Source: Bosea vestrisii (GTDB lineage Bacteria > Pseudomonadota > Alphaproteobacteria > Rhizobiales > Beijerinckiaceae). From it: a stretch of DNA of 64,000 nucleotides. Shown here in pieces: positions 17,533 to 26,333 of the stretch (its first letter is position 1; each line of letters opens with the position of its first letter). The position numbers and the translations under genes were made by a program. The notes below the pieces were generated by a model. That model saw nothing but the letters and a program-made list of their open reading frames with translations. It ran no database searches and was not told the DNA's origin. Location of the stretch: assembly GCF_030144325.1 (NCBI RefSeq), contig NZ_CP126307.1, positions 2,976,001-3,040,000 of the forward strand, read 5' to 3'.

Positions 17533-18324
17533 ATGAACGATCTGTCCTATCGCTTCCCGACCCGTCGCCGGCTTCGCAACCGCCTCGACGCACTGCCGCC
17601 GCGAAAGCCGGTGCTGATCGTGCTTCATCAGGAGCATTCGACACCCGGCCGCGTCGGCCGCCTCATCGCCGAACGCGGCCATGCCCTCGACATCCGCAGG
17701 CCCCGTTTCGGCGACCCGCTGCCCCAGACGATGCGGGAGCATGCCGGCGCGGTGATCTTCGGCGGGCCGATGAGCGCCAACGATCCCGACGATTTCGTCA
17801 AGGCGGAGATCGATTGGATCGGCGTCTGCCTGAAGGAGGAAGCGCCCTTCCTCGGCCTCTGCCTCGGCGCACAGATGTTGGCCCGCCATCTCGGCGCAGC
17901 CGTCTACACCCATGCCGAGGGCCGGGCCGAGATCGGCTACTACCCGCTCAGCCTGACGGAAGCCGGCCACGCCGATGCAGCCACTAGCGGCAGCATCTGG
18001 CCTGGAACGGTCTATCAATGGCATCGCGAGGGCTTCGACTGCCCGACCGGGGCTGAATGCCTGGCGACCGGCGGCGATTTCCCGGTTCAGGCGGTTCGCG
18101 TCGGCCGCAAGGCCTATGGCCTCCAGTTTCACCCCGAAGTGACGCTGGCGATGATGTGCCGCTGGTCGGTGCGCGCCCATGAGCGCACGCTGATGCCGGG
18201 CGCGCAATTGCGCCACCAGCACCTTGACGGCTGGTACCAGTACGATCCGGCCGTGCGCATCTGGCTCGACGGCTTCCTCGACCATTGGCTGAAAGAGCCG
18301 GCCGACCAAGGTCTCATCGCGTGA
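17533..18324 (+). CDS. Class I glutamine amidotransferase
   Basis: This 263-residue protein is a free-standing class I (GuaA N-terminal-like) glutamine amidotransferase domain. The catalytic triad is visible: Cys110 in GLCLGAQ, and His200 and Glu202 in GLQFHPEV. The oxyanion-hole segment GGPMSAND near residue 78 is present. Such stand-alone proteins either hydrolyse gamma-glutamyl compounds or supply ammonia to a partner. The stop overlaps the GTG start of a DadA-like oxidoreductase by four bases (GTGA), so the two are translationally coupled. No strong ribosome-binding site is visible before 17533. The substrate is not known. Confidence 0.85.
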   Translation: MNDLSYRFPTRRRLRNRLDALPPRKPVLIVLHQEHSTPGRVGRLIAERGHALDIRRPRFGDPLPQTMREHAGAVIFGGPMSANDPDDFVKAEIDWIGVCLKEEAPFLGLCLGAQMLARHLGAAVYTHAEGRAEIGYYPLSLTEAGHADAATSGSIWPGTVYQWHREGFDCPTGAECLATGGDFPVQAVRVGRKAYGLQFHPEVTLAMMCRWSVRAHERTLMPGAQLRHQHLDGWYQYDPAVRIWLDGFLDHWLKEPADQGLIA

Positions 18325-19565
18325 CTCGCAGTGTCATCGTCATCGGCGCCGGCATGGTCGGCGTCTCCTGCGCGCTCGCGCTGCAGAAGCGCGGGCTCAA
18401 GGTGACGCTGATCGACCGGCGCGAGCCCGGCCGCGAGACCTCCTATGGCAATGCCGGCGTGATCAGCCGCTCCTCGATCATGCCGCTCAACAATCCCGGC
18501 CTGTGGAAGAACCTGCCGAAATACCTCGGCAACCGGCATGCGGCCGTGCGCTATCGGCTCGGCCATCTCCTTGGCAATCCCGGCTGGATCCTCGGCTTCC
18601 TCAACGAGGCCAAGCCGAACCGGCTTAGCCACCGCGTCGCCGCGCTGGAGAGCCTGGTCACGCCCGCCTTGCCTCTGCACAAGCGCCTGATGACCGAAGC
18701 CGGCATCGCCTGGCGCCTGCGCGACACTGGTTTCCTCGAACTCTGGCGCAGCGAAGCCGGGGTAGCCGCAGCCGCGGCACGCCGGACCTTCCTCGAGAAT
18801 CATGGCGTGCGCGTCGAGGCGCTCGACCGCCAGGCGCTCTCGGCGCTGGAGCCGAGCCTCAACCCGATCTTCTCGGGGGCGCTGCTGCACAAGGACAGCG
18901 CCTCGGTCGATTGGCCGGGCGCGGTGGTCGAAGCCTATGCGGCGCTGTTCGCCGCCCGCGGCGGCACCATCCTGCGCGACGAAGTGACCGCACTGTCGAA
19001 GCAGGGCGATGGCTGGCGCGCCACCGGCAAGAACACGCATTACGAAGCCGATCTCGCGGTCGTCGCGCTCGGCCCCTGGAGCGCCGATCTGCTCCGACCG
19101 CTCGGGCTCAAGGTCCCGCTCAATGTCGAGCGCGGCTATCACCGGCACTACAAGCCGGCGCAGGGGCGTTTCCTGAACCGCCCGATCTACGATGTCGAAG
19201 CGTCCTACATGCTGGCACCGATGGAACTGGGCCTGCGCCTGACCAGCGGCGTCGAGCTCGCCCATCGCGATGCGCCCGACGACCATGCCCAGATCGAGCA
19301 GGTGCTGCCGCGGGCGCGCGAGGCCTTTCCACTGACCGAACCGGCTGAGGAGACGACCTGGCGCGGCTCGCGCCCAACCTTGCCGGATTCACTGCCGATG
19401 ATCGGCGAGGCGCCGCGCCATCCCGGCCTCTGGCTCGCCTTCGGTAATCAGCATATCGGCTTCTCGACCGGGCCCGTGACGGGGGAGATCCTCGCCGCGA
19501 TGGTCTGCGGCGAGCAGGCTCCGGCCGACCCGGCGCCTTTCGCGCCGGACCGCTACCTGTCCTAG
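18321..19565 (+). CDS. FAD-dependent oxidoreductase, DadA (D-amino acid dehydrogenase)-like
   Basis: The 414-residue flavoprotein belongs to the DAO/DadA family, which oxidises D-amino acids or N-substituted amino acids. The N-terminus has the dinucleotide fold SVIVIGAGMVGVSCALALQKRG followed by an acidic end of strand 2 (TLIDRRE) and the ETSYGNAGVIS stretch typical of DadA. The C-terminus has GSRPTLPDSLPMIGEAP and FGNQHIGFSTGPVTGEILA, the FAD-contacting end of the family. It starts with GTG overlapping the amidotransferase stop, so the two proteins are probably made together. The substrate is inferred only at the level of family. Confidence 0.88.
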   Translation: MTRSVIVIGAGMVGVSCALALQKRGLKVTLIDRREPGRETSYGNAGVISRSSIMPLNNPGLWKNLPKYLGNRHAAVRYRLGHLLGNPGWILGFLNEAKPNRLSHRVAALESLVTPALPLHKRLMTEAGIAWRLRDTGFLELWRSEAGVAAAAARRTFLENHGVRVEALDRQALSALEPSLNPIFSGALLHKDSASVDWPGAVVEAYAALFAARGGTILRDEVTALSKQGDGWRATGKNTHYEADLAVVALGPWSADLLRPLGLKVPLNVERGYHRHYKPAQGRFLNRPIYDVEASYMLAPMELGLRLTSGVELAHRDAPDDHAQIEQVLPRAREAFPLTEPAEETTWRGSRPTLPDSLPMIGEAPRHPGLWLAFGNQHIGFSTGPVTGEILAAMVCGEQAPADPAPFAPDRYLS

Positions 19566-19568
19566 TCG

Positions 19569-20990
19569 TCATACCGGCGCAGTCGGCCGCGCCGGGTCGC
19601 TTGTGACAGTTTTCGCCACGCTGTCACCGAGGCCGGACCAGTTGACCCTGGCGGTCGCCAGCATCAGCGTCGCCAGCGCGACGAAGGCGCCGATCGCCCC
19701 AGCGAGCAGGGCGAAATCCTCGGATTTCAAGAGCGCGTAGACCAGCCCGTAGCCGGTGGCGAGGATCAGCCCCAAGACGGCGCCGCGCGCAAAACTGCGC
19801 AGGACGAGGCCTATGTAGAGCGCGATCAGCGCCGTCGTCGCCGCTGCCGCGACGAGATAAGCGGTGAGGAAGCCGAGATGCTCCGCCAGCGACAGCAGCA
19901 GCACGTAGAACAGCACCAGCGCGAAGCCGACGAGGGTGTACTGGACGGCATGGAGGTTGTCGCGCGCCACTAGTTCCAGCCCGAATACGGCAAGGAAGAC
20001 CGCGCCGACGAACAGGATCGCGTATTTGATGGCGCGATCGACCAGCTGGTAGAGATCGACCGGCTGGTAGAAGCGCGCGCCGACGCCGCCATTGAGGAAG
20101 GTTGCATCGGCACGCCGGTTGTCATGGCTGAAGGCGAGCGGCAGGTTGCGCGCCAGATGCGAGACCCGCCATGAGGCCGAGAAGCCGTTGGCGTCGATGA
20201 CCCGGTCATCCGGCAGATGCGCGCCGGAGAAGCTCGGATGCTCCCAGTTAGAGCTCATCCGGATCGCGCTGTTCTTGGCCAATGGCACGATCGACAGGCT
20301 GCGCGAGCCGTTGAGGTCGAGCCCGATCTCGACCGAAAGCGGCTTGATCAGATCGACATCGCGCAAGGCGGCATGGATGCCGCTGCCCTCGCGGAGGCCG
20401 GCGCCGAATGTTGGCTCGAACTCGATGGCCGCACCGTCACGAATCTGCGCCGTGGCGCGGTTCTTCAGGCCGCGGACATCGGCGACCCCAACGGCGAGCA
20501 CTGCCTCGTTCCAGAGCGGCTGTACCGCGTCGGACGTAATCGCCTTGAAATCGGGTGGCAGGAAGCGCGCGTTCAGCGCGACCTTGCTGCGATAGACCGG
20601 CACGTCGAAGATCGAACGCCGCCGGATTTCGGTTTGCGCCTCTGAGCTGGCCTGGAGGTCGTCCGGCAGGAAGACCGCGACCTCGCGCGTCGGCGCGGCA
20701 TTAGCGATCTTGGGCGGCACCAGATAGGGCACCATCAGCACCGGCCCGCCGACGATCTGCTCGCGGCCCCAGGCCTCGCCGATCTCGCGCGCTGCCTGGC
20801 TGGCGGTGGCCGAGCGCTCGCTGCGCAGCCCGGAGACGAACATCAACGGGATCAGCAGCAATAGCGCCAAAAAGCCGATGACGAAGAACTTCAGGCCCGG
20901 ACTGCGCCCGAACCGTCTCGGCGTGATGCCGAGGGATAGGAGCGGAGGTTCAGGCTTGCTCTCGTTCTGTTGCTCTTGCTCTTGCGACAT
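19569..20990 (-). CDS. creD: Cell envelope integrity protein CreD
   Basis: CreD is an inner-membrane protein of unclear biochemistry, regulated by CreBC in enterobacteria and linked to envelope stress. The 473-residue protein has one N-terminal helix (FFVIGFLALLLLIPLMFVSGL, by position residues 35-55), a large soluble part with the typical VPYLVPP and TREVAVFLPDDLQ stretches, and a C-terminal block of about five helices (residues 325-455), including ALIALYIGLVLRSFARGAVLGLILATGYGLVYALL. GAGGG lies six bases before the ATG. No creB or creC is in the window. It is downstream of sdhB, separated by a palindromic repeat. Confidence 0.9.
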   Translation of the reverse strand: MSQEQEQQNESKPEPPLLSLGITPRRFGRSPGLKFFVIGFLALLLLIPLMFVSGLRSERSATASQAAREIGEAWGREQIVGGPVLMVPYLVPPKIANAAPTREVAVFLPDDLQASSEAQTEIRRRSIFDVPVYRSKVALNARFLPPDFKAITSDAVQPLWNEAVLAVGVADVRGLKNRATAQIRDGAAIEFEPTFGAGLREGSGIHAALRDVDLIKPLSVEIGLDLNGSRSLSIVPLAKNSAIRMSSNWEHPSFSGAHLPDDRVIDANGFSASWRVSHLARNLPLAFSHDNRRADATFLNGGVGARFYQPVDLYQLVDRAIKYAILFVGAVFLAVFGLELVARDNLHAVQYTLVGFALVLFYVLLLSLAEHLGFLTAYLVAAAATTALIALYIGLVLRSFARGAVLGLILATGYGLVYALLKSEDFALLAGAIGAFVALATLMLATARVNWSGLGDSVAKTVTSDPARPTAPV

Positions 20991-21127
20991 GATTCGCCCT
21001 CATGCAGTGACTTAGCGTCACCAGGAGAGCGCGGCGTCTTGTCGCGGGCGTGATCGAGTGAAGGCCGAAAGCGGCGGAATCGGCGGCGGAATTGAGGTGA
21101 AGATTCAAGCCTCGCCGAGGCTCGTGC

Positions 21128-21234
21128 GTCATTCTCGGGCGGAGCGAAACGCAGGCCCGAGAATCTCATGACGAGAAGGCGCTGACCGGAACCTCCTCCG
21201 GCCTGAGATGCTCGGGTCAAGCCCGAGCATGACG
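21128..21234. repeat. Double-hairpin palindromic repeat, copy 2
   Basis: ATTCTCGGG (21131-21139) pairs with CCCGAGAAT (21156-21164), and ATGCTCGGG (21208-21216) pairs with CCCGAGCAT (21222-21230). It fills the gap between the sdhB stop and creD (20991-21260), where no gene is visible. The outer ends read GCGTCATTC and GCATGACGC, giving an overall mirrored layout. Confidence 0.8.
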
Positions 21235-21260
21235 CGCTGCCCTCCGGCCGCGCAGCAGGC

Positions 21261-22046
21261 TCAGACTTGCCTCGTCACCATCATCATCTTCACTTCCGCG
21301 ATCGCCTTGGCCGGATTGAGGCCCTTGGGGCAGGCGTTGGCGCAGTTCATGATGGTGTGGCAACGATAGAGCCGGAACGGGTCCTCGAGATCATCGAGGC
21401 GCTCGCCAGTGGCTTCGTCGCGGCTGTCGATCAGCCAGCGATAGGCCTGCAGCAGCGCGGCCGGGCCGAGATAACGATCGCCGTTCCACCAATAGCTCGG
21501 GCACGAGGTCGAGCAGCAGGCGCACAGGATGCACTCATAGAGCCCGTCGAGCTTCTCGCGGTCGTCCTTGGCCTGCTTCCATTCCTTTTCGGGCGCCGGC
21601 GTCGTCGTCTTGAGCCAGGGCTCGATCGAGGCGTGCTGGGCATAGAAGCGGGTCAGGTCCGGAACCAGATCCTTGACCACCGGCATATGCGGTAGCGGGT
21701 AGATCGCGATCTTGCCCTTGGCCCCGCACTCGTCGATGCCGGTGGTGCAGGCGAGCCCGTTCTTGCCGTCCATGTTCATGGCGCAGGAACCGCAGATGCC
21801 CTCGCGGCAGGAACGCCGGAAGGTCAGCGTCGGGTCGACCTTGTTCTTGATCCAGATCAGAGCGTCGAGAACCATCGGCCCGCAATCCTCGCGATCGACA
21901 TAATAGGTGTCGGTGCGCGGGTTGGCGGTATCGTCGGGATTCCAGCGATAGATCTTGAACTCGGTGACCTTCTTGGCGGCAGCCGGCTTCGGCCAGGCCT
22001 TGCCTTCGGTCAGGCGGGAGTTCTGCGGGAGAGTGAATTCGGCCAT
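21261..22046 (-). CDS. sdhB: Succinate dehydrogenase iron-sulfur subunit
   Basis: SdhB is the electron-transfer subunit of complex II, passing electrons from FAD to ubiquinone through three clusters. All cysteine motifs are visible in this 261-residue protein: CREGICGSC with a later Cys for the [2Fe-2S] centre, [11 protein letters not shown] for [4Fe-4S], and [14 protein letters not shown] for [3Fe-4S]. It is the last gene of sdhCDAB, 14 nt after sdhA. Confidence 0.97.
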   Translation of the reverse strand: MAEFTLPQNSRLTEGKAWPKPAAAKKVTEFKIYRWNPDDTANPRTDTYYVDREDCGPMVLDALIWIKNKVDPTLTFRRSCREGICGSCAMNMDGKNGLACTTGIDECGAKGKIAIYPLPHMPVVKDLVPDLTRFYAQHASIEPWLKTTTPAPEKEWKQAKDDREKLDGLYECILCACCSTSCPSYWWNGDRYLGPAALLQAYRWLIDSRDEATGERLDDLEDPFRLYRCHTIMNCANACPKGLNPAKAIAEVKMMMVTRQV

Positions 22047-22060
22047 CTGTCAGATCGTCC

Positions 22061-23893
22061 TCAGTACACCCGCGCCTTCGGCTTGATGTATTCGATATCG
22101 TTCGAGAGCGTGTAGGTGTGCACCGGACGGTCATCGAGCGCGATGGTCCGCTTCTCGTCGTCGATCCAGGCGAGCGTGTGCTTCATCCAGTCCTTGTCGT
22201 CGCGGTCCGGATAGTCCTCGCGCGCATGGGCGCCGCGGCTTTCGGGACGTTGCAGCGCCGAGTCCATGGTGACGACCGCTTGGGTGATCAGGTTGTCGAA
22301 CTCCAGCGTCTCGATCAGGTCGGAATTCCAGATCAGCGAGCGATCCGTCGTGCCGATGTCGGTGATGCCGCCCCAGACCTCGTGGATCAGCTTGTGGCCT
22401 TCTTCCAGCGTCTCGCCGGTGCGGTAGACCGCGCAGTTGTCCTGCATGATCCGCTGCATCTTGTCGCGCAGCACCGCCGTCGGCGTGCCGCCCTTGGCGT
22501 TGCGGTACTTGTCGAGGCGGGTGAGCGACAGATCCGCCGAGTTCGCCGGCAGCTCCGGCTGCTTCTCGCCGGCCTTGACGGTCTCGGCGCAGCGCAGGCC
22601 CGCGGCACGGCCGAAGACGACGAGGTCGATCAGCGAGTTCGAGCCGAGGCGATTGGCGCCATGGACGGAGACGCAGGCGGCTTCGCCGATTGCCATCAGG
22701 CCCGGCACGACGCGATCCGGATCGCCATCGACCTTGGTCAGAACCTCGCCGTGGAAGTTCGTGGGTATGCCGCCCATGTTGTAGTGCACCGTCGGAATCA
22801 CCGGGATCGGCTCGCGGGTGACATCGACGCCGGCGAAGATCTTGGCACTCTCCGAGATGCCGGGCAGGCGCTCGTGCAGGATCTTCGGGTCGAGATGGTC
22901 GAGATGCAGGTAGATGTGGTCCTTGTTCTTGCCGACGCCGCGGCCGGCCCGGATCTCCATCGTCATCGAGCGTGAGACGACATCGCGCGAGGCGAGGTCC
23001 TTGGCCGAAGGGGCATAGCGCTCCATGAAGCGCTCGCCCTCGGAATTTGTGAGATAGCCGCCCTCGCCGCGCGCGCCCTCGGTGATCAGGCAGCCGGAGC
23101 CATAGATGCCGGTCGGATGGAACTGCACGAACTCCATGTCCTGCATCGGCAGGCCGGCGCGCAGCACCATGCCGCCGCCGTCGCCGGTACAGGTATGGGC
23201 CGAGGTCGCCGAGAAATAGGCGCGGCCATAGCCGCCGGTCGCAAGAATCGTCTGCTGCGAGCGGAAGCGGTGCAGCGTGCCGTCATCGAGCTTGAGCGCG
23301 AGCACGCCACGGCAATGGCCATCCTCGTCCATGATCAGGTCGATGGCGAAGTACTCGATGAAGAACTCGGTGTTGTAGCGCAGCGCCTGGCCATAGAGCG
23401 TGTGCAGCATGGCATGGCCGGTGCGGTCGGCGGCGGCGCAGGTGCGCTGGGCCGGCGGGCCGTTGCCGAAGTCGGTGGTCATGCCGCCGAAGGGGCGCTG
23501 GTAGATCTTGCCGCTCTCGGTGCGCGAGAACGGCACGCCCCAATGCTCGAGCTCATAGACTGCGGCCGGCGCGTTGCGCACGAGATACTCGATCGCATCC
23601 TGGTCGCCGAGCCAGTCTGACCCCTTGACGGTGTCGTACATGTGCCACTGCCAGGTGTCCTTGCCCATATTGCCGAGCGAGGCGGCGACGCCGCCCTGGG
23701 CTGCGACCGTGTGCGAGCGGGTCGGGAAGACCTTGCTGATGCAAGCGGTGCGCAGGCCGGCCTGCGAACAGCCGACCGTGGCGCGAAGCCCGGCGCCGCC
23801 GGCGCCGACGACGACGACGTCGAAGGTGTGGTCGGTGATGGCGTAGGCCTGGCCGGTATAGGCCGGGACGGGGCGGGCGCGGGTGATCGCCAT
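22061..23893 (-). CDS. sdhA: Succinate dehydrogenase flavoprotein subunit
   Basis: SdhA oxidises succinate to fumarate in the TCA cycle using covalently bound FAD. From the ATG at 23893 ([12 protein letters not shown]) it has 610 residues, a normal length. The FAD-binding fold is [14 protein letters not shown], the flavin-linking His is in [16 protein letters not shown], and the dicarboxylate-binding [21 protein letters not shown] is in the C-terminal half. GGAGG lies six bases before this ATG. A longer open frame upstream only overlaps sdhD and is not coding. It starts 2 nt after the sdhD stop. Confidence 0.97.
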   Translation of the reverse strand: MAITRARPVPAYTGQAYAITDHTFDVVVVGAGGAGLRATVGCSQAGLRTACISKVFPTRSHTVAAQGGVAASLGNMGKDTWQWHMYDTVKGSDWLGDQDAIEYLVRNAPAAVYELEHWGVPFSRTESGKIYQRPFGGMTTDFGNGPPAQRTCAAADRTGHAMLHTLYGQALRYNTEFFIEYFAIDLIMDEDGHCRGVLALKLDDGTLHRFRSQQTILATGGYGRAYFSATSAHTCTGDGGGMVLRAGLPMQDMEFVQFHPTGIYGSGCLITEGARGEGGYLTNSEGERFMERYAPSAKDLASRDVVSRSMTMEIRAGRGVGKNKDHIYLHLDHLDPKILHERLPGISESAKIFAGVDVTREPIPVIPTVHYNMGGIPTNFHGEVLTKVDGDPDRVVPGLMAIGEAACVSVHGANRLGSNSLIDLVVFGRAAGLRCAETVKAGEKQPELPANSADLSLTRLDKYRNAKGGTPTAVLRDKMQRIMQDNCAVYRTGETLEEGHKLIHEVWGGITDIGTTDRSLIWNSDLIETLEFDNLITQAVVTMDSALQRPESRGAHAREDYPDRDDKDWMKHTLAWIDDEKRTIALDDRPVHTYTLSNDIEYIKPKARVY

Positions 23894-23895
23894 GG

Positions 23896-24288
23896 TCAGC
23901 CTCCGAACGAGATCTTCAGGAGCGCGAAGGCGCAGGCGGCGCCAACCGCAATCGCAAAGAAGGTATTGGCCATCACGGCGAGGATCTTCAGCACCTCGTG
24001 CTGGACATAGTCCTCGATGATGACCTGCATGCCGAGGCGCATATGAACCGCGCCGGAGACGGTGAAGAGCAACATCAGGATCGCGACATAAGGCTTGCCG
24101 AGCGTCGCGACGGCGACGGCGTAGGGCTTGCCGATCAACGAGATGACGATGCACAGGAAGGCGAGCGTCAGGATGACGTTGGCGACGGCGGTGACGCGTT
24201 GCAGCCAGAAATGGCCGGTGCCGGACTTGGCCGAACCGAGACCGCGAACGCGGCCAAGCGGAGTGCGCATCGAGGAGTTGGAGAGCAT
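23896..24288 (-). CDS. sdhD: Succinate dehydrogenase membrane anchor subunit
   Basis: This 130-residue protein has three membrane helices and anchors the SdhAB dimer. It helps bind haem b and ubiquinone. The helices are roughly [37 protein letters not shown] and [22 protein letters not shown]. The [17 protein letters not shown] stretch holds the likely haem-ligand histidine and the conserved Asp-Tyr pair near the quinone site. It lies 11 nt after sdhC. Confidence 0.93.
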   Translation of the reverse strand: MLSNSSMRTPLGRVRGLGSAKSGTGHFWLQRVTAVANVILTLAFLCIVISLIGKPYAVAVATLGKPYVAILMLLFTVSGAVHMRLGMQVIIEDYVQHEVLKILAVMANTFFAIAVGAACAFALLKISFGG

Positions 24289-24299
24289 CGGCTTTGTCC

Positions 24300-24692
24300 T
24301 CAGCGCGTCAGGGCGACGATCCAGACGAGCACAGTGAGCCCGCCGGAGACGACGACGCTGTACTTCGCCAGGTTCATGCGGGTCTGCGGCTCATAGCCAT
24401 GGCCGAGATCCCAGACGAAATGCCGGAGACCGCCGACCATGTGGTGCAGCAGCACGAAGGTGTAGCCGAACAGCACGAGCCTGCCGAGGATGGAGCCGGC
24501 GATCCATTGGGCGGTCTCGTAGGCAGCGGGGCCGGACGCGGCCGCGATGAGCCAGAGCGCGATCAGGAGCGTGCCACCATAGAGAGCCGAGCCGGTAACG
24601 CGGTGGGCGATCGACATCGCCATGGTCCAGGACCAGCGGTAGATCTGCAGATGCGGGGAAAGCGGGCGTGCCGCCGGTCTGGACTCGGCCAA
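24300..24692 (-). CDS. sdhC: Succinate dehydrogenase cytochrome b556 subunit
   Basis: The 130-residue protein has three membrane helices and carries the family signature [12 protein letters not shown] near residue 9 and the haem-ligand region [16 protein letters not shown] near residue 83. The start is an unusual TTG (24690-24692). It is supported by GGGAG eight bases upstream and by the short N-terminus [15 protein letters not shown] normal for SdhC. No ATG lies nearby in frame. It is the first gene of sdhCDAB. Confidence 0.93.
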   Translation of the reverse strand: MAESRPAARPLSPHLQIYRWSWTMAMSIAHRVTGSALYGGTLLIALWLIAAASGPAAYETAQWIAGSILGRLVLFGYTFVLLHHMVGGLRHFVWDLGHGYEPQTRMNLAKYSVVVSGGLTVLVWIVALTR

Positions 24693-24705
24693 GTTGAGAA
24701 CTCCC
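24690..24705 (-). promoter_or_regulatory. Ribosome-binding site that fixes a TTG start for sdhC
   Basis: On the minus strand GGGAG (24701-24705) is followed after eight bases by TTG (24690-24692). A rare start codon in the first gene of the operon may hold down the level of the membrane anchor. Confidence 0.6.
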
Positions 24706-24808
24706 GACCCTTCAAGCTCACGAAGCGAAGATCGCTTGGTATCGTTCTAGAGTGAATGGCTGTCTAACGAAACCATCCTCGTGCTGCAATGCGGCAAGCG
24801 AATGGTCG

Positions 24809-24832
24809 GTTACAGAAAATAAAATCTGTAAC
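24809..24832. promoter_or_regulatory. Inverted repeat between sdhC and the metzincin gene
   Basis: GTTACAGA (24809-24816) and TCTGTAAC (24825-24832) are perfect 8-nt arms around an A+T-only spacer AAATAAAA. It stands near the middle of the 251-nt divergent gap, 117 nt from sdhC and 112 nt from the metzincin start. I cannot name the factor. The very A+T-rich centre stands out against the G+C-rich surroundings. Confidence 0.55.
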
Positions 24833-24943
24833 TTTAGCTGATCCCGGCCTCCTCCTCAGGCCACCGGCGAAAACCGCCTAAAGCCGGACAAGCGCAGCTC
24901 GCTATCCTTCTCAGGACCGTATCGCAGAGGGCGAGGATCATCC

Positions 24944-25780
24944 ATGAAACTGGGCATGAGCCTTCCACAATCCGACGCCGAACTGAACACCGACACGTGC
25001 GATCCCTACAACAATGCCGAGCTGACGTTGACGCTCAAGCTCGGCTTCCGGCAGGTCAATCCGGCTGCAGGAGCCGCCGAAGGCACCTATCACGACTATG
25101 GCCGCGCCACCGCGCCAAACCGCAAGATCGTCAAATGGACGGTTGGCAGCTGGAATCTGTGGCGGAAGAACTTCGTCGATACCGCGGCCCGCTTCTGGAA
25201 CGGCAAATTCTGGCTGTCCAACAATTTCCCGGTCTACGAGATCGAGAAGAACGGTATCAAATACCGACCCAACATCTGGTGCCTGTTCAAGATCGAGGAT
25301 CGCGACATCGCGCTCGGCGGCCACCATCACGTCATCGATGTGGTCCGCCTGCACAAGAGCGAGACCTGGTTCGGCTCGCATTCCAAGCTTTATGACAGCC
25401 TCGACACCAACTCGGTGCAGAAGGGCACCGACAGCAAGGGCAAGGCGATCATGCAGCGCGCTCATGTCCATGAGGTCGGGCATCTGCTCGGGCTCGGCCA
25501 TGTCGACATCGGCAAGGCGCATTGCCCGCCAGGCGGCGATACCAACGCCTCGAACTGCTACGGCGTCGCCGATGTCGACAAGTATTCCGTCATGGGCCAG
25601 GGCATGCAGCTGCGCCTGAGCCACGCCATGCCGTGGCGCAAGGCGATGGTCGCGCTCTCCGGCAAGGGCAACGCGCTGACGGCGACCGACTGGGAGGCCA
25701 AGACGCAGCGCATCTATCCGCGCATTCCCGCCGAGGTCGCCAGCAACGCCATGCTCACGCACCGGCCCTTGCGCAAGTAA
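24944..25780 (+). CDS. Metzincin-like zinc metalloprotein
   Basis: I do not recognise the family, but the 278-residue protein has an intact metzincin zinc site: HEVGHLLGLGH at residues 176-186 (His176, His180, His186 as ligands, Glu177 as base), followed about 31 residues later by SVMG (215-218), which fits the Met-turn. The spacing is that of matrixins and related families. Four cysteines (19, 113, 194, 205) could form disulfides, and Cys194 and Cys205 flank a loop between the zinc site and the Met-turn. There is no signal peptide or propeptide, which is odd for a secreted protease. A small exported protein follows 25 nt downstream and may be a partner. Confidence 0.75.
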   Translation: MKLGMSLPQSDAELNTDTCDPYNNAELTLTLKLGFRQVNPAAGAAEGTYHDYGRATAPNRKIVKWTVGSWNLWRKNFVDTAARFWNGKFWLSNNFPVYEIEKNGIKYRPNIWCLFKIEDRDIALGGHHHVIDVVRLHKSETWFGSHSKLYDSLDTNSVQKGTDSKGKAIMQRAHVHEVGHLLGLGHVDIGKAHCPPGGDTNASNCYGVADVDKYSVMGQGMQLRLSHAMPWRKAMVALSGKGNALTATDWEAKTQRIYPRIPAEVASNAMLTHRPLRK

Positions 25781-25805
25781 GCTTACTCAACCCGGCTGGA
25801 CCGCC

Positions 25806-26144
25806 ATGCCACGCACCACCTCACGAAACCTTTCGATGCTCATTCTCGTTCTGAGCGGAATGGCCGGCCTGCTCGGCTCCGCCCACGCCACAGGAAAGCG
25901 CTGCCAGATGAACGCGATCGAACGCTCCAAATGCATCATCGAGGCAATCCTCGCCGATATCAGTCGCACCTATAAGCAGGTCGGCGGCGGCGGGATCAGC
26001 GCGATCAAGCAGAACTCCACGACCTCCTTCACCGTCTCGATCTCGCAGGAGGAGCGCATCGACCTCCTGACCTACGAGGCCATGGTCGACGGCAAGGGCA
26101 AGGTCAGCGTCAAGAAGACGGGCGAAGGCACCCGGTCTCCGTAG
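25806..26144 (+). CDS. Small exported protein next to the metzincin gene
   Basis: I do not recognise this 112-residue protein. It begins with a signal peptide (basic start, hydrophobic LSMLILVLSGMAGLLGS, cleavage near AHA). The mature part of about 83 residues has two cysteines (CQMN and KCIIE) that could pair, a helical stretch ERSKCIIEAILADISRTYKQV, a glycine run GGGG and a beta-like second half. The start has only a weak ribosome-binding site. Its place 25 nt after the metzincin gene suggests one transcript. An inhibitor, chaperone or substrate role is conjecture. Confidence 0.62.
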   Translation: MPRTTSRNLSMLILVLSGMAGLLGSAHATGKRCQMNAIERSKCIIEAILADISRTYKQVGGGGISAIKQNSTTSFTVSISQEERIDLLTYEAMVDGKGKVSVKKTGEGTRSP

Positions 26145-26159
26145 CAGTCTAAGCATAAC

Positions 26160-26325
26160 CGCTGTCTTTCCGGGGCTTTGCGCAGCAAAGAGCCCGGAAC
26201 CCATGAACACCGTCCTCTCCTGTTATGGTCAGCCTCGTGCGAGCATAACGAGCTGGAATAGCGTCGTGGTTATGGGTTCCGGGTTCGCCGCTACGCGGCG
26301 CACCCGGAATGACGGGTTTGTCGAG
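26160..26325. repeat. Composite palindromic element between convergent genes
   Basis: Two hairpins face each other. The left is TTCCGGG-G-CTTTGC-GCA-GCAAAG-AG-CCCGGAA (26168-26199). The right is TTCCGGGT...ACCCGGAA (26277-26309) with an inner CGCCGC-TAC-GCGGCG. In addition CCCGGAACCCAT (from 26193) is the exact complement of ATGGGTTCCGGG (from 26272), so the whole can also fold as one large structure. It fills the gap between two convergent genes and may stop transcription from both sides. Confidence 0.7.
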
Positions 26326-26333
26326 GACACCGC

